A stretch of DNA of 43,533 bases from Chryseolinea sp. (GCA_025923195.1 JAICGJ010000022.1:1-43533); one strand, 5' to 3'. Numbered from the stretch's first letter, positions 1 through 8,140 are shown. Numbers and translations are program-made. The notes: generated by a model not told the origin, from the letters alone.

Positions 1-392
1 AAAACTGGTATTTTACTTCTGCGAATGGCGTTATAGGTGTTGCTTCCCCTGAAGAATTCCATTAGATTTTCCACGCCATGGGTACCCATTACAATCATTG
101 AATAGTCATCACCCCGATGAGCAATAGCATCGCTCAATAGACTGCCGGATTGAAGGATCTCGGCGTCGCTGGAAATCTTGAAGAACGAGCGAACTTCTTT
201 GCCAAGTTCTTCTAACCTTTCGGCAACGGCGTTGAGCACCAATTCGTTTTCAGCGGCCAATACCGGCGAGCTGGATGGCTGGATATTCAGTAACGTAAGC
301 GCAGATCCACTGGCTTTTGCAAGTTTTGCTGCATAAGCGATTCCATTTTGCGCAGTATCTGAAAAATCGATGGGGCAGAGAATTTTTTTCAT
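1..392 (-). CDS. Universal stress protein (UspA family), C-terminus cut by window edge
   Basis: The reading frame starts at an ATG at 390-392 (MKKILCPIDFSDTAQ) and runs off the left edge, leaving about 130 residues of one Usp domain. The ATP-binding signature G-2x-G-9x-GS is visible in VMGTHGVENLMEFFRGSNT, so this is an ATP-binding type Usp. It lies 13 bp after the mlaD stop codon on the same strand and probably ends the mlaE-mlaF-mlaD transcript, which would put it under the FNR-type sites at 2968-3003. Usp proteins bind ATP and help cells survive starvation or low oxygen; the exact partner is unknown. Whether a second Usp domain follows cannot be seen. Confidence 0.9.
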   Translation of the reverse strand, partial: MKKILCPIDFSDTAQNGIAYAAKLAKASGSALTLLNIQPSSSPVLAAENELVLNAVAERLEELGKEVRSFFKISSDAEILQSGSLLSDAIAHRGDDYSMIVMGTHGVENLMEFFRGSNTYNAIRRSKIPV

Positions 393-405
393 AATATTTT
401 TATTT

Positions 406-1395
406 TTATTGAACAGCAGCGCTGGCGGAATTTTTTTTCTTCTGCTTTTCAAGTTTTTTGTAGTGTTTCTTAAAAAGAAAGTTCGATTTCAACGCTTCCA
501 TATTTTCATTGAACCGACCGGTGCCCTCCTCGACATTAGTCATAGTTTTGATAAGGGAATTTCTTAAAAGGGTATCAGTAAGTATCAGCCCAGCAGTACC
601 CTCTCCTTGTTTCATATCTTCAATTACTTTTTTTAAGTCTTCCATCATCACCGACGTTTGCTCGCTTGCATGTTGAATAGTTGCAAGCGAGTTGTTGAGC
701 TGTGTTACCATCAGTGTATCGGTAAAGAGGGCCGATACTATTCCGCTCCCTTCATCCAGGCGTGTTACAATATGTTCTGCATTGCTAGTGAGTCTGGCTG
801 TGTTGGACCCAGCCTCGCGGAAATTCACAATTGTCCTTTTAAGATCATAGGTGATCACTGTATCGGATAGAAGATTCCAGAGGCTATTGCTGTTGTTTAA
901 CTTGAGGGTGATTTCCCGCAGGTTATAGGTGATGCGTTCAATGTTCTTGTTGGTTGTATTTAATGTCCGGAGCATTTCATCGGTTTCAACAGGTTTAAGA
1001 GAAATCAAAATACTGCCTTCGCTCACAGGTTCTGAAGCTCCAGGCGATGAATTAATGTTAATTAATTTACTCCCCATTAATCCATCGGTGCCGATCGTGG
1101 CGACTGCATTTTTTTTGATGTGACGTTTAATCTTGGTGTCTATAACCATAGTGACATAAATCGCTGTATCGTTAACGATATCGATGGACCTTACGGTTCC
1201 AACGTCAATGCCTTTAAACCGTACATTATTGCCTGGTACCAAGCCATTCACATTGTTCACGACAGCTTTTACGGTAAAAGAAGAACCTAATAGATTTCGA
1301 TTCTTACTCATCATGTACAATGTGAACACCAGAAAAACGATTCCGGCCAGCACAAACAAGCCAAGTTGAACATTATGGATTCTTTTCGTTTTCAT
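406..1395 (-). CDS. mlaD: MlaD-type MCE-domain lipid transport protein
   Basis: This 329-residue protein has a single N-terminal membrane helix (about residues 10-28), then an MCE domain (about 38-115, with the NVRFKGIDVGTV and GLMGSKLI blocks), then a long helical C-terminal part of about 200 residues ending in a lysine-rich stretch. MCE proteins form hexameric rings that bind phospholipid in the periplasm and work with the MlaE permease and MlaF ATPase. The ATG overlaps the mlaF stop codon by 4 bp, which supports one operon mlaE-mlaF-mlaD-usp. As is usual in Bacteroidota, no mlaB or mlaC lies next to it. Direction of lipid transport cannot be read from the sequence. Confidence 0.9.
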   Translation of the reverse strand: MKTKRIHNVQLGLFVLAGIVFLVFTLYMMSKNRNLLGSSFTVKAVVNNVNGLVPGNNVRFKGIDVGTVRSIDIVNDTAIYVTMVIDTKIKRHIKKNAVATIGTDGLMGSKLININSSPGASEPVSEGSILISLKPVETDEMLRTLNTTNKNIERITYNLREITLKLNNSNSLWNLLSDTVITYDLKRTIVNFREAGSNTARLTSNAEHIVTRLDEGSGIVSALFTDTLMVTQLNNSLATIQHASEQTSVMMEDLKKVIEDMKQGEGTAGLILTDTLLRNSLIKTMTNVEEGTGRFNENMEALKSNFLFKKHYKKLEKQKKKNSASAAVQ

Positions 1396-2141
1396 GTCGT
1401 TAGAAAAAATTCATGGATTTTTGGATCATCATAATGTTGCAGGGCAGCGAAGGTATCTTGTGCATATCGCATACCATCAATTAGCATGATAACACTATTG
1501 GAGGTGATGTTGATGCAGTTCATGTCATGTGAAATAATGATTGACGTAGCGTTGTACTTCTTTTGCACTTGAAGGATCAAGTGACTTATTTCGCGCCCTG
1601 TGATGGGGTCTAAACCTGTGGTAGGCTCATCATATAAAATAATTTGAGGTTGAAGGATGAGTGTACGAGCCAGGGCGATTCGCTTGCGCATACCTCCTGA
1701 AAGTTCGGAGGGCATCATATCTATAGTGTGGGCGAGTCCTACATCTTCAAGCACTTCCAATACAGCCTGTTTAGCGCTCTTGGCACGTTGCTCTTTATTC
1801 CAATGTCTCCGCAGGGGAAATTCCAGGTTGTCACGCACCGTCATGGAATCATAGAGCGCATTGCTTTGGAAAAGAAATCCTATTCGGGCACGCAATTTAT
1901 CCAGCGCATCTGAATCGTACGTTGAAACATCTTCACCGAAAATTTTTATCAAGCCATCATCCGGAGTCATCAGGCTGATTATACATTTTATTAATACCGA
2001 TTTTCCAGAACCCGACTTCCCCAGGATCACTAAGTTTTTTCCTGCGGGTACCTTCATGGAGAAGTTTTTCAATACACGATTAGTACCGAATGATTTGGAA
2101 AGATTTTCTACTTCAATAACAGGTGCTTCCATCTTACTCAT
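1392..2141 (-). CDS. mlaF: MlaF-type ABC transporter ATP-binding protein
   Basis: This 249-residue ABC ATPase has a complete Walker A (GKSGSGKS, residues 41-48), an ABC signature (LSGGMRKRIALA), a Walker B (ILYDEPTTGLD) and the switch histidine (IIISHDM). GGMRKR in the signature is typical of the MlaF branch. The protein powers lipid exchange by the MlaE permease on the cytoplasmic face of the inner membrane. Its ATG shares one base with the mlaE stop codon (TAATG), and its stop overlaps the mlaD start, so the three genes are translationally coupled. Confidence 0.93.
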   Translation of the reverse strand: MSKMEAPVIEVENLSKSFGTNRVLKNFSMKVPAGKNLVILGKSGSGKSVLIKCIISLMTPDDGLIKIFGEDVSTYDSDALDKLRARIGFLFQSNALYDSMTVRDNLEFPLRRHWNKEQRAKSAKQAVLEVLEDVGLAHTIDMMPSELSGGMRKRIALARTLILQPQIILYDEPTTGLDPITGREISHLILQVQKKYNATSIIISHDMNCINITSNSVIMLIDGMRYAQDTFAALQHYDDPKIHEFFLTT

Positions 2142-2914
2142 TAGGTTAGGTTTAATAAGTCTGATATTTGTACGGCTATCAAATCAATGATAAAGACCAG
2201 AAGTGAAGCGACTACAACGGCGGAGTTAGCCGATCGTCCAACCCCTTCAGTACCATGTTGGGTATTGTATCCTTTATAGCATCCTATAATACCTATGGCA
2301 AATCCAAAAAAGAATGTCTTGATCAGCGAAGGCATCACGTCGCCAAAGCTAAGGGAGTCAAAAACCTGCGTCCAGTATAAACTCCAGCTCACTTGTCCTC
2401 GTAAATTCACCCCTATGTAACCCCCGAAGAGTGCTATGGCATTTGAAAGGTTAGACAGGACTGGTAGCATCAGAGTTGCGGCCAGAACACGTGTAACTAC
2501 CAGGTATCTGAATGGATTCGTTCCTGAAACATCCATAGCGTCGATCTGTTCCGTCACCCGCATGGATCCCAGTTCGGCGCCCATACCTGATCCAACTTTG
2601 CCGGCGCAGATCAGCGCAGTTATAACGGGTGAGATTTCCCGAACAAGCGACACAGCTACCATTGCGGGTAACAGTGACTGCGCCCCAAACTCCACTAGCG
2701 TTGGCCGCGATTGGATGGTAAGCACCAATCCCATAATAAACGCTGTAATGGCAACCAACGGCAGAGATTTATAGCCAATCCAATAACACTGACGGAAAAA
2801 TTCCTCAACCTCCTGCCTCGGTTTGACAATTTCTTTGAAAAAACGCCCCGTAAACCTGGCAATATCACCCATCTCATTCAAAAATTTGAAACGATTCAAG
2901 AATGAACTTTCCAT
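2141..2914 (-). CDS. mlaE: MlaE-type lipid ABC transporter permease
   Basis: This 257-residue membrane protein of the MlaE family has about five hydrophobic segments and the conserved loop GMGAELGSMRVTEQIDAMDV, which contacts the ATPase. It is the first gene of the mlaE-mlaF-mlaD-usp operon. It starts at an ATG at 2912-2914, and the 152-bp gap to the divergent VIT gene contains two FNR-type palindromes centred at 2974.5 and 2996.5. No well-formed -7 element lies at the 23-nt spacing found at other promoters in this island, so activation here may differ in geometry or be repression. Confidence 0.92.
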   Translation of the reverse strand: MESSFLNRFKFLNEMGDIARFTGRFFKEIVKPRQEVEEFFRQCYWIGYKSLPLVAITAFIMGLVLTIQSRPTLVEFGAQSLLPAMVAVSLVREISPVITALICAGKVGSGMGAELGSMRVTEQIDAMDVSGTNPFRYLVVTRVLAATLMLPVLSNLSNAIALFGGYIGVNLRGQVSWSLYWTQVFDSLSFGDVMPSLIKTFFFGFAIGIIGCYKGYNTQHGTEGVGRSANSAVVVASLLVFIIDLIAVQISDLLNLT

Positions 2915-2967
2915 TGCTCTATGAATTCATTATTCATCGAATTTGCTACTAAGGGCGAGCATTTACC

Positions 2968-3003
2968 TTGATGAAGATCAATTCAGAGAATGATAATTGT
3001 CAT
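2968..3003. promoter_or_regulatory. Tandem FNR-type operator between mlaE and the VIT gene
   Basis: Two palindromes lie 22 bp apart centre to centre. The first (2968-2981) reads TTGAT-GAAG-ATCAA, a perfect match to the E. coli FNR consensus. The second (2990-3003) reads ATGAT-AATT-GTCAT. They sit in a divergent promoter region and could act on either side. A TACCTTTA box at 3040-3047 could be the -7 element for the VIT gene, but it is 14 bp further away than at the best-matching promoters in the window. That the sites bind an FNR/CRP-family regulator is inference from sequence and repetition. Confidence 0.65.
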
Positions 3004-3066
3004 AATGGCGGACGAATAGGCAGAAGTGTCATAAGGTGTTACCTTTAGCATCAAAATTTCAGATCA

Positions 3067-3798
3067 ATGGAAAACAATGTTCAGGAAAATTGGCATTCCC
3101 GGAATAGCTGGATGTCGAAGTTTGAACTTTATTTACCTGAGTTGGTCTATGGCTCCATGGACGGAATTGTTACTACGTTTGCGGTAGTGGCGGGCTCGGC
3201 GGGCGCTGACCTTACAATAAATATTATATTAATTCTGGGACTGTCGAATCTTATCGCAGACGGGTTGTCGATGTCCATTGGAAGCTATCTGTCAAAAAAG
3301 TCTGAACAAGATAACTATAACAAGCACCTGCGAATAGAGGAATGGGAAATTGAAAATATGCCTGAGGATGAAAAACAGGAAATAGTAGATATCTATAAAG
3401 CGAAGGGTTTTTCAGGCGCTGAGCTCGAAATGGTTGTAAACCGGATCACGGCAAATAAACAAGTCTGGATCGATACGATGATGAAGGATGAACTTGGCCT
3501 CTCTATAGAGAAGAAATCGCCGTTTCGGTCGGGGCTTTCTACACTTATGGCCTTTGTTGTCGCAGGCGGAATACCGTTGATTGTCTATGTTTTTGCTTAC
3601 TCAGGCAAAGTTGGGCTAAATCCGTTTTTTTTATCCTCAGTTGTGACATTGCTGGCGTTCATTCTTATAGGATACATCAAGACATATGTTACAAAAATAG
3701 GTCTCTTGAGGAGCATAGTTGAAACCTTAGTACTTGGTGCATCAGCTGCTACCGCGGCCTACTTTTTGGGCGATTATCTGGAGAAAATTCTTACATAA
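3067..3798 (+). CDS. VIT1/CCC1-family metal transporter
   Basis: This 243-residue protein has the VIT1/CCC1 opening (PELVYGSMDGIVTTFAVVAG) followed by a second helix with the DGLSMSIGSYLS block, a charged cytoplasmic stretch (residues about 80-150, rich in Glu/Asp/Lys) and three C-terminal helices. Eukaryotic members move Fe2+ or Mn2+ into vacuoles; bacterial members are thought to export or buffer iron or manganese. It is divergent from mlaE across a tandem FNR-type operator. Its last 8 bp overlap the end of the convergent DUF6544-like gene. Substrate is not known. Confidence 0.85.
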   Translation: MENNVQENWHSRNSWMSKFELYLPELVYGSMDGIVTTFAVVAGSAGADLTINIILILGLSNLIADGLSMSIGSYLSKKSEQDNYNKHLRIEEWEIENMPEDEKQEIVDIYKAKGFSGAELEMVVNRITANKQVWIDTMMKDELGLSIEKKSPFRSGLSTLMAFVVAGGIPLIVYVFAYSGKVGLNPFFLSSVVTLLAFILIGYIKTYVTKIGLLRSIVETLVLGASAATAAYFLGDYLEKILT

Positions 3799-4966
3799 GT
3801 TGAGCGCGAAGTTCTTCACTTACCGGCTCAGACGCCGTCATAATAAAATATGGCTCACAATTATATTTAATATCCGTCACTTCAATCTGGAGCCATGTGA
3901 AGTTACCTTTTTTTAACTTCCACGTCACCTCACTCTTGTTGCCGATACGTATTCCCTCAAACTCTTGGTAACCAGTTACGGCAATGGACCAGGTTTCCAA
4001 CGAATAATGATCATCAAATTCACCGTAACGTTTTCCCTCAAACCCTTTTATATCGCCATCTTTATCAAAGCAAAAATGACCAGAAATGGTAGCATTATTG
4101 CAATTCATAAAAGCGCGTGCGCTTGTGTCGCTTACATATTCCCAGCGTATGTAATCTTTTAATGCGGCACTAGGGTTCCAGATTATCTCAGCAAGATATC
4201 GCATCATCGCCCCCTGATCAATCTCCTTCCCAGTGCTGCTGGCCATCGGGATGGTATGCAAGGCTTTGATGATCATGCTACCTCGGCCTTCTGTGAATTT
4301 ATCGCGACCGTTAATGGTCATAAAAGGATTTGCCTTAATATCGGCATTCCAGACAAAACCGGGATTGTCAGCGGTAATGAATTGTTCCGAAGTCATTTGC
4401 ATCCAATTTCCTTCCGCACTTGTCCGCATCATCCCCTTTTGTTTAAGATGAAGTGAATACACGCTTTTCTTTCCTATTACGTTGGATTTCACTAACCATT
4501 TTTGAACGATGAGAGGCAAATCCTTTATCGATTCATGCGTTATTATAGACTGACTTGTTTTCGACTGAGAGGCGATTAATTCATTGATATCCTTTCTTAT
4601 TTCGCTATAAAATCTGTGTTCATGGTATAACAACAATACCGCAATTAAGATTATCAGGTTGACCAGGCTTCCGTATTTTGCATCAGACCAATACAGAATA
4701 ATGAGTGACTGCGATAGAACCAATGCGATCGTCGCTATAATCCACCACCAATGCTTCCCAATCAGAAAACTAATTGTAGAAACTATCATTGCGAGGCCAC
4801 CAATGAGCCATAATACACCCAGGACTTTGGAATCCAGAGCTGAAATAGGAATCATAGCTTTGACAAGCAATTTTTTCGTCATCGGGATATTGACTTCCCG
4901 TACGAATCCAATTAAATGGATCAGCCCATGGATGATCACAAAGATTGAAAAGACAATTCGCAGCAT
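3791..4966 (-). CDS. DUF6544-like membrane protein
   Basis: This 391-residue protein has four hydrophobic helices in its first about 115 residues (starting MLRIVFSIFVIIHGLIHLIGF) and then a soluble domain of about 270 residues rich in beta strands, with a PGFVWNADI block and a GRGSMIIKAL block. I recognise it as resembling the DUF6544 family, for which no function is established. The start is the ATG at 4964-4966, 31 bp after the stop of the two-domain Usp gene on the same strand, so the two probably form an operon. It ends inside the convergent VIT gene (8-bp overlap). Confidence 0.6.
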   Translation of the reverse strand: MLRIVFSIFVIIHGLIHLIGFVREVNIPMTKKLLVKAMIPISALDSKVLGVLWLIGGLAMIVSTISFLIGKHWWWIIATIALVLSQSLIILYWSDAKYGSLVNLIILIAVLLLYHEHRFYSEIRKDINELIASQSKTSQSIITHESIKDLPLIVQKWLVKSNVIGKKSVYSLHLKQKGMMRTSAEGNWMQMTSEQFITADNPGFVWNADIKANPFMTINGRDKFTEGRGSMIIKALHTIPMASSTGKEIDQGAMMRYLAEIIWNPSAALKDYIRWEYVSDTSARAFMNCNNATISGHFCFDKDGDIKGFEGKRYGEFDDHYSLETWSIAVTGYQEFEGIRIGNKSEVTWKLKKGNFTWLQIEVTDIKYNCEPYFIMTASEPVSEELRAQLM

Positions 4967-4997
4967 CTGGAATTAGATTTACTATGTAACGATACGT

Positions 4998-5840
4998 TCA
5001 GCCACCAATGGAATAAGTCCATACCGGGCATTGAATATGATTGACAACATTTTCTGTGATGCTGCCGGTCAACCAATGAACCAGGCCCTTGCGACTGCGG
5101 GTAGGCATGAATAGCAATCCGGCCTTTATGTCGCGGGCGAATCGCATGATACCTTCCTGTTCGGAATAGTCGCTTCGAATATTTAGTTTGTAGTTGTGAA
5201 AATGATGATGTTCTGCAAACTCCTGAAGATCTTCAAGGGCATCGGAATCAGATTTGAAGACATGGGGTGTGTTGATCCACAATATTTGAAGTTTTGCCTC
5301 GTACAGATTTTGTATGGCTTTGACCTCATGAATGAAACCTGCATCGTGCAGCCGGGGAACAACAGGGAAAACGATGTCTTCAATGGAATCGAATTGCGAC
5401 CCGAGAGGGACAGCTACCACAGGAACCTTGGAATACCGGACAATTTTTTCTGTATTTGATCCTACAAAAAATTCTTTTAGCCCGCTGGCACCATGTGTAC
5501 CCATTACCACCAGGTCAATTTTCTTATCAAGGATATAAGATTCGATCGCCTGCGTGAGCTGTCCGATTTGAATCTTGAAAGTTACTTTGCTGCCGGCGGG
5601 GGCATGTTCCAATTTCATGTCGTTGAACTTTTCATGGAGTTGTTCTTCCAGTTTTTGCATAAATACTCCGTTGAATGCGGTAACATGCGACTGATCCGAA
5701 CCGCCTCCATTGCCAAATGAACTGTCCACTACATAAAGTACAAAGATTTCACTTTTGTTTTTCTCTGCGATATTCACTGCGAATTTAAATGCCTCTTTAG
5801 CCGTCGCAGAGAAGTCACATGGAACTAAGATTTTTTTCAT
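4998..5840 (-). CDS. Two-domain universal stress protein
   Basis: This protein of about 280 residues holds two tandem Usp domains. The first keeps the ATP-binding signature G-2x-G-9x-GS (GTHGASGLKEFFVGSNT). The second is degenerate: the two glycines are replaced (PTRSRKG) while the final GS is kept, so probably only one domain binds nucleotide. I chose the ATG at 5838-5840 (MKKILVPCDFSATAKEAF) over a TTG 18 bp upstream because Usp domains begin this way. Two FNR-type palindromes lie in the divergent gap at 5908-5921 and 5953-5964. It is probably cotranscribed with the downstream DUF6544-like gene. Confidence 0.88.
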   Translation of the reverse strand: MKKILVPCDFSATAKEAFKFAVNIAEKNKSEIFVLYVVDSSFGNGGGSDQSHVTAFNGVFMQKLEEQLHEKFNDMKLEHAPAGSKVTFKIQIGQLTQAIESYILDKKIDLVVMGTHGASGLKEFFVGSNTEKIVRYSKVPVVAVPLGSQFDSIEDIVFPVVPRLHDAGFIHEVKAIQNLYEAKLQILWINTPHVFKSDSDALEDLQEFAEHHHFHNYKLNIRSDYSEQEGIMRFARDIKAGLLFMPTRSRKGLVHWLTGSITENVVNHIQCPVWTYSIGG

Positions 5841-5907
5841 CGCTTTTTGTTTCTCCAAATATTCGTGCTGAAGAGCTACTGGTGAATGAGGTTTATCAAG
5901 GGCAACA

Positions 5908-5921
5908 CTGACTTTTATCAG
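5908..5921. promoter_or_regulatory. FNR-type palindrome upstream of the two-domain Usp gene
   Basis: The sequence CTGAC-TTTT-ATCAG matches TGAY-N4-RTCA, with one extra paired base on each side. Its centre is 74 bp upstream of the usp ATG. It lies exactly 44 bp (twice 22) from the next palindrome at 5953-5964. No -7 element of the TAnnTTT kind lies at the preferred 23-nt distance on the usp strand. Confidence 0.6.
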
Positions 5922-5952
5922 CCTATTTTCTATAAAATGATTGTGGTTTGCT

Positions 5953-5995
5953 TGACAAGCGTCAGCATTTTGTTCTTAACTGATCCTTAGCTTCA
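5953..5995 (+). promoter_or_regulatory. Candidate FNR-type class II promoter of the SRPBCC gene
   Basis: The palindrome TGAC-AAGC-GTCA (5953-5964) is followed after exactly 23 nt by TAGCTTCA (5988-5995), a partial match to the Bacteroidota -7 element. If the site is centred at -41.5, transcription would start at about 6000, which is the A of the ATG, implying a leaderless mRNA. The palindrome may also serve the divergent usp gene. Confidence 0.45.
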
Positions 5996-5999
5996 CTCC

Positions 6000-6665
6000 A
6001 TGATTAGGAAATCGTATCACAGGCTCTTCCGATGGGTGGGCATTCTTTCGGCTGTCTTCGCACTCTACCATTTTGCGTTTCGGCCATGGATGCTTGACTG
6101 GGGGGCTCCACAGAAAATTCAGAGTTTAGAATTGCCGGGTGATCATTTCACCAAGGGGCAATCTCATACCCGAGCTGTTTTGATTCGAGAAACGCCCGAA
6201 AAAATTTGGCCGTGGATTATTCAATTAGGTCAGGAACGCGGCGGTTTTTATAGTTATGCATGGCTCGAGAATATATTTCGTGCCGACATGAAAAATGTTT
6301 ATGTACTAACCCCGGCTTTACAGAAGCCAAGAATGTCAGGCGACACGATCTGGCTGGCAAACAAAAAGAATTATAATGGCAAAGGATATCAGATACTTGT
6401 GCAAGTAATACCTAACAGCGCCTTCGTAATGGTTGGCGGTGAGGATTATCAGCGGATACTAAGCGATGAAAGTGCTGTTGGGTCGTGGAGCATTTATCTT
6501 TACCCGGAGAGTCAATCATCCACATGGCTCATCGCGAGATCCTCGGGAGATGAACCATTGGGGAATAAAATTTTGCGCTATTTCACGTTTGAACTTCCAC
6601 ATTTTATTATGGAGCAGAAAATGCTTAGAAAAATTAAATCTTGCGTCGAAAATAGTGAAGGGTAA
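6000..6665 (+). CDS. SRPBCC-like protein with N-terminal membrane anchor
   Basis: This 221-residue protein has one hydrophobic N-terminal segment (about residues 11-28) and then a domain that looks like a START/SRPBCC lipid- or ligand-binding fold: the RAVLIRETPEKIWPWIIQLGQERGGFYSYAWLENI stretch and a late STWLIARSSGD strand are typical of this family. No catalytic motif is recognisable. The predicted FNR-type promoter places the transcription start at the start codon itself. Divergent from the two-domain usp gene. The function is unknown. Confidence 0.7.
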   Translation: MIRKSYHRLFRWVGILSAVFALYHFAFRPWMLDWGAPQKIQSLELPGDHFTKGQSHTRAVLIRETPEKIWPWIIQLGQERGGFYSYAWLENIFRADMKNVYVLTPALQKPRMSGDTIWLANKKNYNGKGYQILVQVIPNSAFVMVGGEDYQRILSDESAVGSWSIYLYPESQSSTWLIARSSGDEPLGNKILRYFTFELPHFIMEQKMLRKIKSCVENSEG

Positions 6666-6698
6666 TTGCTGTCCCGATGTTGTCTGAAGGTGTGCTAC

Positions 6699-6763
6699 TG
6701 ACAAAAGTCATAAATCGCATTGAATTCCATCATATCGGATCGCAACTAAGCGCTCTATTTTTA
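6699..6763 (+). promoter_or_regulatory. Tandem FNR-type sites with -7 element upstream of the CDP-alcohol phosphatidyltransferase gene
   Basis: The distal site TGAC-AAAA-GTCA (6699-6710) is a perfect palindrome. The proximal site TGAA-TTCC-ATCA (6721-6732) is exactly 22 bp downstream. After exactly 23 nt comes TATTTTTA (6756-6763), a good TAnnTTT -7 element. With the proximal site centred at -41.5 the transcript would start at about 6768. This leaves either a 25-nt leader to a 33-codon ORF at 6793 or a leader of about 135 nt to the phosphatidyltransferase. Confidence 0.6.
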
Positions 6764-6792
6764 TAGCATAATTTACCCAATGACAATAGTAA

Positions 6793-6894
6793 ATGAGACT
6801 GACATTACGAGCAGGACCATGCGGCATGTCTATTAGGCGAAAAATTAAAATGGAAGACGTCAAAAAGCTTTTGGTAAGATCAATAGCACCATAG
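6793..6894 (+). CDS. Possible 33-residue small protein upstream of the phosphatidyltransferase
   Basis: A short frame begins MRLTLRAGPCGMSIRRK and ends at a TAG 8 nt before the next gene. It is basic and has no recognisable domain. It deserves mention only because the predicted promoter would start the transcript about 25 nt upstream of this ATG, much like the leader lengths predicted for ppsA and osmC. It could equally be a leader peptide or not translated at all. Confidence 0.25.
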   Translation: MRLTLRAGPCGMSIRRKIKMEDVKKLLVRSIAP

Positions 6895-6902
6895 AATTTC
6901 AA

Positions 6903-7550
6903 ATGGCGCTTAACACTACTTCTGAGGATAATCGCAAGTTTGGTAAAAGTTATTACCTGATCAACGGCATAACGATGTATCGGCTTGTTTCAGCTCCCTT
7001 TTTACTATTGCTCGCATCGGAAGGGTTACTAGATTGGTTTCGATGGCTCGTAGGCCTGAGTTTTTTAACCGATGCAATTGATGGTCCACTGTCCAGAACG
7101 TTTAAGTTCGCCAGCACTTTCGGCGCACGACTTGATTCTGTTGCTGACGATGCAACGGTATATATTTTTATTATAAGCCTATGGATTATCCGTCCCGAAT
7201 TTCTGCTTGATCATTGGATCCCAATAGTGTGTGTTTTTTTGTTATTTGGCATCCAGACCATTGCGGCGTTGGTTGCTTATAAAAGGATCACAAGTTTTGA
7301 TACTTACATGGCTAAGACAGCCGCTGTAGCGCAGGCAGCGTTTTTTTTGCTTATTTTTTTCCAGATAGGTCCCATGTACTTGGCATTCTATTGTGCCATT
7401 GTTATTACCGGACTTCAACTGGTGGAAGAGATCATCTTGGTAATCTTATTGCCAACGTGGAGACCAGATGTTAAGGGACTTTACTGGGTTTTAAGAGAAA
7501 ATAAGAAAAATGAATTGATTAAATCAGAGACTTTTTCTTTCAACGAATGA
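6903..7550 (+). CDS. CDP-alcohol phosphatidyltransferase family protein
   Basis: This 215-residue membrane enzyme keeps the full CDP-alcohol phosphatidyltransferase motif: D57, D60-G61, R65, G74, D78 and D82 in the pattern DxxDGxxSRx8GxxxDxxxD, with Ser where Ala is usual. Such enzymes use the two aspartate pairs to hold metal ions and join a CDP-activated lipid to an alcohol such as glycerol 3-phosphate or serine, or make cardiolipin from two phospholipids. The acceptor alcohol cannot be told. The C-terminus after about residue 195 is charged and soluble. It lies downstream of a tandem FNR-type promoter, suggesting membrane lipid adjustment under the same signal. Confidence 0.85.
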   Translation: MALNTTSEDNRKFGKSYYLINGITMYRLVSAPFLLLLASEGLLDWFRWLVGLSFLTDAIDGPLSRTFKFASTFGARLDSVADDATVYIFIISLWIIRPEFLLDHWIPIVCVFLLFGIQTIAALVAYKRITSFDTYMAKTAAVAQAAFFLLIFFQIGPMYLAFYCAIVITGLQLVEEIILVILLPTWRPDVKGLYWVLRENKKNELIKSETFSFNE

Positions 7551-7643
7551 TAAGGATCGTGAAAACAATAAGGAGACGACTAAGTTAAATTATCAGGGAA
7601 GTTTTGTCAATTGTGATAAACATACAAATAAATAATAAACAAG

Positions 7644-8039
7644 ATGAAAGGCTACAAAACAGAAATTGAAAAAGTCACCTTGGGAAACAATAATTTTCGA
7701 AAGGTATTGTACACAGCAAAAAATCTTCAGCTCGTGTTGATGAGTCTCAAGGCAAGGGAAGAAATTGGTGAAGAGATCCATAAAAATGATCAATTTTTCC
7801 GCTTCGAAAGCGGGAAAGGAAAAGTCATGATCGACGGAAACGAATATGAAGTAACTGACGGTGATGTCATCATCGTTCCGGCTGGCTCTAAACACAACGT
7901 TATGAATGTTGACAACGCCGCCCCTCTGAAGATGTACACAATCTATGCACCTCCTCACCATAAGGATGGAATTGTCCATGCTACCAAAGCGGAAGCTTTA
8001 CAAGACGAGGAGGAATATGACGCAGTAACAACTGAATGA
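7644..8039 (+). CDS. Cupin-domain protein
   Basis: This 131-residue single-domain cupin shows motif 1 (EIHKNDQFFRFESGKGKVMIDG, with His and later Glu) and motif 2 (PAGSKHNVMN, with His). The bound metal and substrate are unknown. It follows the phosphatidyltransferase gene by 93 bp on the same strand. I see no FNR-type palindrome in that gap, so it may be read through from upstream. The last about 20 residues are acidic and probably unstructured. Confidence 0.8.
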   Translation: MKGYKTEIEKVTLGNNNFRKVLYTAKNLQLVLMSLKAREEIGEEIHKNDQFFRFESGKGKVMIDGNEYEVTDGDVIIVPAGSKHNVMNVDNAAPLKMYTIYAPPHHKDGIVHATKAEALQDEEEYDAVTTE

Positions 8040-8113
8040 GGAGAAGAATCGGTTCCTCGACTATTTCGCTTATTGTTATGCCAACTCCGGTTTACGGATT
8101 GTTATGAAGTATG

Positions 8114-8140
8114 CCGTTACGCATAACGTTACCGTAACGG
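8114..8140. repeat. Inverted repeat with nested palindrome
   Basis: Arms CCGTTACG (8114-8121) and CGTAACGG (8133-8140) are perfect inverted copies around an 11-nt loop that contains the palindrome TAACGTTA (8124-8131). No T-run follows, so it is not an intrinsic terminator. It could be an operator or a transcript-end hairpin behind the cupin gene. The rest of the 311-bp gap (8040-8350) holds one FNR-type palindrome and no convincing gene. Confidence 0.4.

Noticed and set aside
4998-5858. Longer start (TTG) for the two-domain Usp
   Set aside because: The ATG 18 bp downstream begins the conserved Usp domain; similar TTG extensions were rejected at the flavodoxin, L,D-transpeptidase, APH-like, dehydrogenase and TPR-kinase genes.
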